From Bacteroidota bacterium (lineage in GTDB: Bacteria; Bacteroidota; Bacteroidia; Chitinophagales; LD1), in NCBI GenBank assembly GCA_018267435.1, contig JAFDYM010000218.1, positions 1 through 7,295 of the forward strand: a DNA stretch of 7,295 bases, in the 5' to 3' direction. Shown here one piece after another: positions 5,780 to 7,295 of this stretch. Numbering within the stretch: the first letter of the stretch is position 1; each line of letters opens with the position of its first letter. The position numbers and the translations under genes are program-made. The notes below the pieces were generated by a model that saw only the letters and a program-made list of their open reading frames with translations, was not told where the DNA came from and did no database searches.

Positions 5780-7295
5780 TTATATACTAATTACTGTTTT
5801 ACCTAAAAACACTCTATTGTTATCATTTCCATCTTCACAGTCGTGCAATGTAGCCTCAGGATACATACTGCGCATATTATTAAGTTTCGCAACCAATAAT
5901 TTTCTTGCATTCACCACATCCACATAATCCGATTCATGGGCAACTTCATTTCTTAGCCAATTTTGGAACAGTGTAAAAACATTTGTAAATTCTGTTTTTG
6001 AAAGCCAACATATTCTTGATACAATATGAGCCGGCACTTCTTTGCGGATAACATTTTCTGCATAAGCTCTATAAGCTAGGTTACTTCCCCAATAACCATC
6101 ATCTCCACACAAAATGAAGGTCATTCTAAAACTATACGGGTCCTCATCCCCACAGAATTCACAATCATTAGGAACACATATATTGAATACGTCTTCACCA
6201 TTAGTACGAGGCCTCAATAGTAAATTCTCTATAGGTATTATCGTATTTCTTGTTGAAAATTCGAGTACCGCGTCTCTCCTTTCGGCAAGTATTCCATTGA
6301 TGAAGTTTTCAGCTTTATCTTCATCATATTCTCCTTGTTCGTCTTCCAATTCTGAAGTAGGAAAAAATTCTGCCAATTTCCATAATAGAGTACCATCAGG
6401 CTCAAATGCAACTATTCGGAATTGCTGACCTGTTATTTCAGTAGAGTATGTAACTCCACTATTTGAATTAAAAAGATTACTAAGGTCATTTGCTACTTGA
6501 GCTACATAAACTTCTGTAATAAATGGATGAGGGGCTTGCTCTACAGTTAACCAAATATTCATTTCGAATATTTGTGCGCTGTAGTTAGCTGTAAGCTGGT
6601 AATTACCTAAGCCGCTATTGGGCACATATTGCCATGTTAAAGCATCCATTACGCTTTGTAGCCCTAATAAAGAATTAAGCTTTCCAATCAAACCCATATT
6701 TACAGTGCTACTCCAAAAGTTTGAATCAGCCATATAATTAAGGGACCTTGCCTTGTTATAAGTGTTCTGCGAGAATGACTTTATCAACTCTCTTTTGTTA
6801 TCGATCACATTTTCTGGATCGATTAACTTGCCATCCAATTGATTATTCAGTAATAGATAGTCATTATTGTTTTCGCCTAAGCGAGCTAGTAAATGGTTGT
6901 AGGTTCTATTTTTACGATCATAAAGCTCTCTTAGAGATTCTCCAATTTCATTTAAAAAAGATTCTGTGAAACCTGATGCATACACATCCTGAACATCTAA
7001 CAAGTCGCCATTATCAATCAACTTCGTAGCGTAGGTATTAGATAATGACGCCTTACTCGTACTAAAAAACTGGTTTAGCTTTTCAATTTGAACGTTCCAG
7101 TTCGCATATACCTGTTCGTAAACCAGCAAATAAGCCTTTAGCTGTTTGGTTTCAGCTTTCCGCAAATTATTGATTGGTGGCATTGGGCCTGCAGGACTTA
7201 CGTTATAAAGCGGAGGTAAAGTATACATCAATGGGTAGTAGTCTCCTAATGGCAAATATCTTCCTTTAGGCATTTCTATATCCGTGTTATACTTA
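5780..7295 (-). CDS. Afp12/Pvc12-like eCIS baseplate protein, C-terminal part (5' end outside window)
   Basis: Probable structural subunit of the baseplate of an extracellular contractile injection system. Numbering is from the first in-window Met (base 7273), which gives 497 residues. Seen: a GRYLPLGDYYPL stretch (4-15), then RKAETKQLKAYLLVYEQ (38-54), then a Phe-Phe-Ser near 69-71. Near the C-terminus are DPYSFR (378-383), PAHIVSRICWL (414-424) and YPEATLHDC (471-479). From memory this order is typical of the C-terminal half of Afp12-like baseplate proteins, which are usually around 900 residues or more. The frame has no stop between base 7273 and the window edge, and the seven extra codons (KYNTDIE) continue the familiar lead-in to the GRY motif. 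I therefore take the Met at 7273 as internal and the true start as lying to the right. No signal peptide or membrane segment is visible. A Cys cluster (366, 371, 374, 389) is unusual. It ends 17 bases before the next gene, consistent with one operon. Coding status is sure; the family is fairly likely. Confidence 0.75.
   Translation of the reverse strand, partial: KYNTDIEMPKGRYLPLGDYYPLMYTLPPLYNVSPAGPMPPINNLRKAETKQLKAYLLVYEQVYANWNVQIEKLNQFFSTSKASLSNTYATKLIDNGDLLDVQDVYASGFTESFLNEIGESLRELYDRKNRTYNHLLARLGENNNDYLLLNNQLDGKLIDPENVIDNKRELIKSFSQNTYNKARSLNYMADSNFWSSTVNMGLIGKLNSLLGLQSVMDALTWQYVPNSGLGNYQLTANYSAQIFEMNIWLTVEQAPHPFITEVYVAQVANDLSNLFNSNSGVTYSTEITGQQFRIVAFEPDGTLLWKLAEFFPTSELEDEQGEYDEDKAENFINGILAERRDAVLEFSTRNTIIPIENLLLRPRTNGEDVFNICVPNDCEFCGDEDPYSFRMTFILCGDDGYWGSNLAYRAYAENVIRKEVPAHIVSRICWLSKTEFTNVFTLFQNWLRNEVAHESDYVDVVNARKLLVAKLNNMRSMYPEATLHDCEDGNDNNRVFLGKTVISI

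Noticed and set aside
2520..6969. Several 60-104 residue plus-strand frames opposite genes 1 and 2
   Set aside because: All lie antisense within well-supported long genes, lack leaders, and show no conserved motif.
1..7295. Search for a DUF4157 HExxH metallopeptidase-like motif
   Set aside because: No HExxH was found in any of the three minus-strand proteins. The VAHESDYVD segment near the end of the baseplate-like protein is not HExxH.

Overview
The window looks like the inside of one polycistronic operon on the minus strand, probably from a Bacteroidota genome. The evidence for the phylum is family recognition from memory (a PKD-bearing surface or fibre protein next to a phage-baseplate-like protein), A-rich leaders rather than strong Shine-Dalgarno sequences, and AT-rich genes. 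No rRNA, tRNA, insertion sequence, CRISPR array or integrase is visible. Coding density is essentially complete: three large minus-strand genes separated by only 17 and 12 bases.

In transcription order, right to left: (1) 7295-5780 is the C-terminal part of a protein I match to the Afp12/Pvc12-like baseplate family of extracellular contractile injection systems (eCIS). Its reading frame is still open at the window edge. (2) 5762-2379 is a complete 1127-residue protein. Its N-terminus resembles those of eCIS-linked Bacteroidota fibre or baseplate-accessory proteins. It has a long central body and a C-terminal PKD/Ig-like domain followed by a run of eight asparagines. (3) 2366-1 is the first 788 residues of a protein that continues past the left edge. 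It has about 370 residues of Q/A/K/E/P-rich low complexity, then a Gly/Ala-rich hinge, then a helical body. I recognise that body from large proteins that accompany eCIS clusters, often fused to the DUF4157 'eCIS core' domain. No DUF4157-type HExxH motif is present in the part seen here.

Together this suggests the baseplate/payload end of an eCIS locus (Afp, PVC and AlgoCIS-type phage-tail-like particles). A baseplate component comes first, then a candidate fibre, cage or adhesin protein, then a candidate cargo or accessory protein. Sheath, tube, AAA+ ATPase and cap genes would be expected outside the window. All family assignments are recalled pattern matches, not search results.

The strongest internal contrast is base composition. 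The third gene is GC-rich (60, 60 and 70% in three hand-counted 60-base lines), while most of the two upstream genes is AT-rich (33% in two such lines). The far 3' part of gene 2 is intermediate or variable. The long plus-strand open frames opposite gene 3 are antisense shadows of this GC-rich coding.
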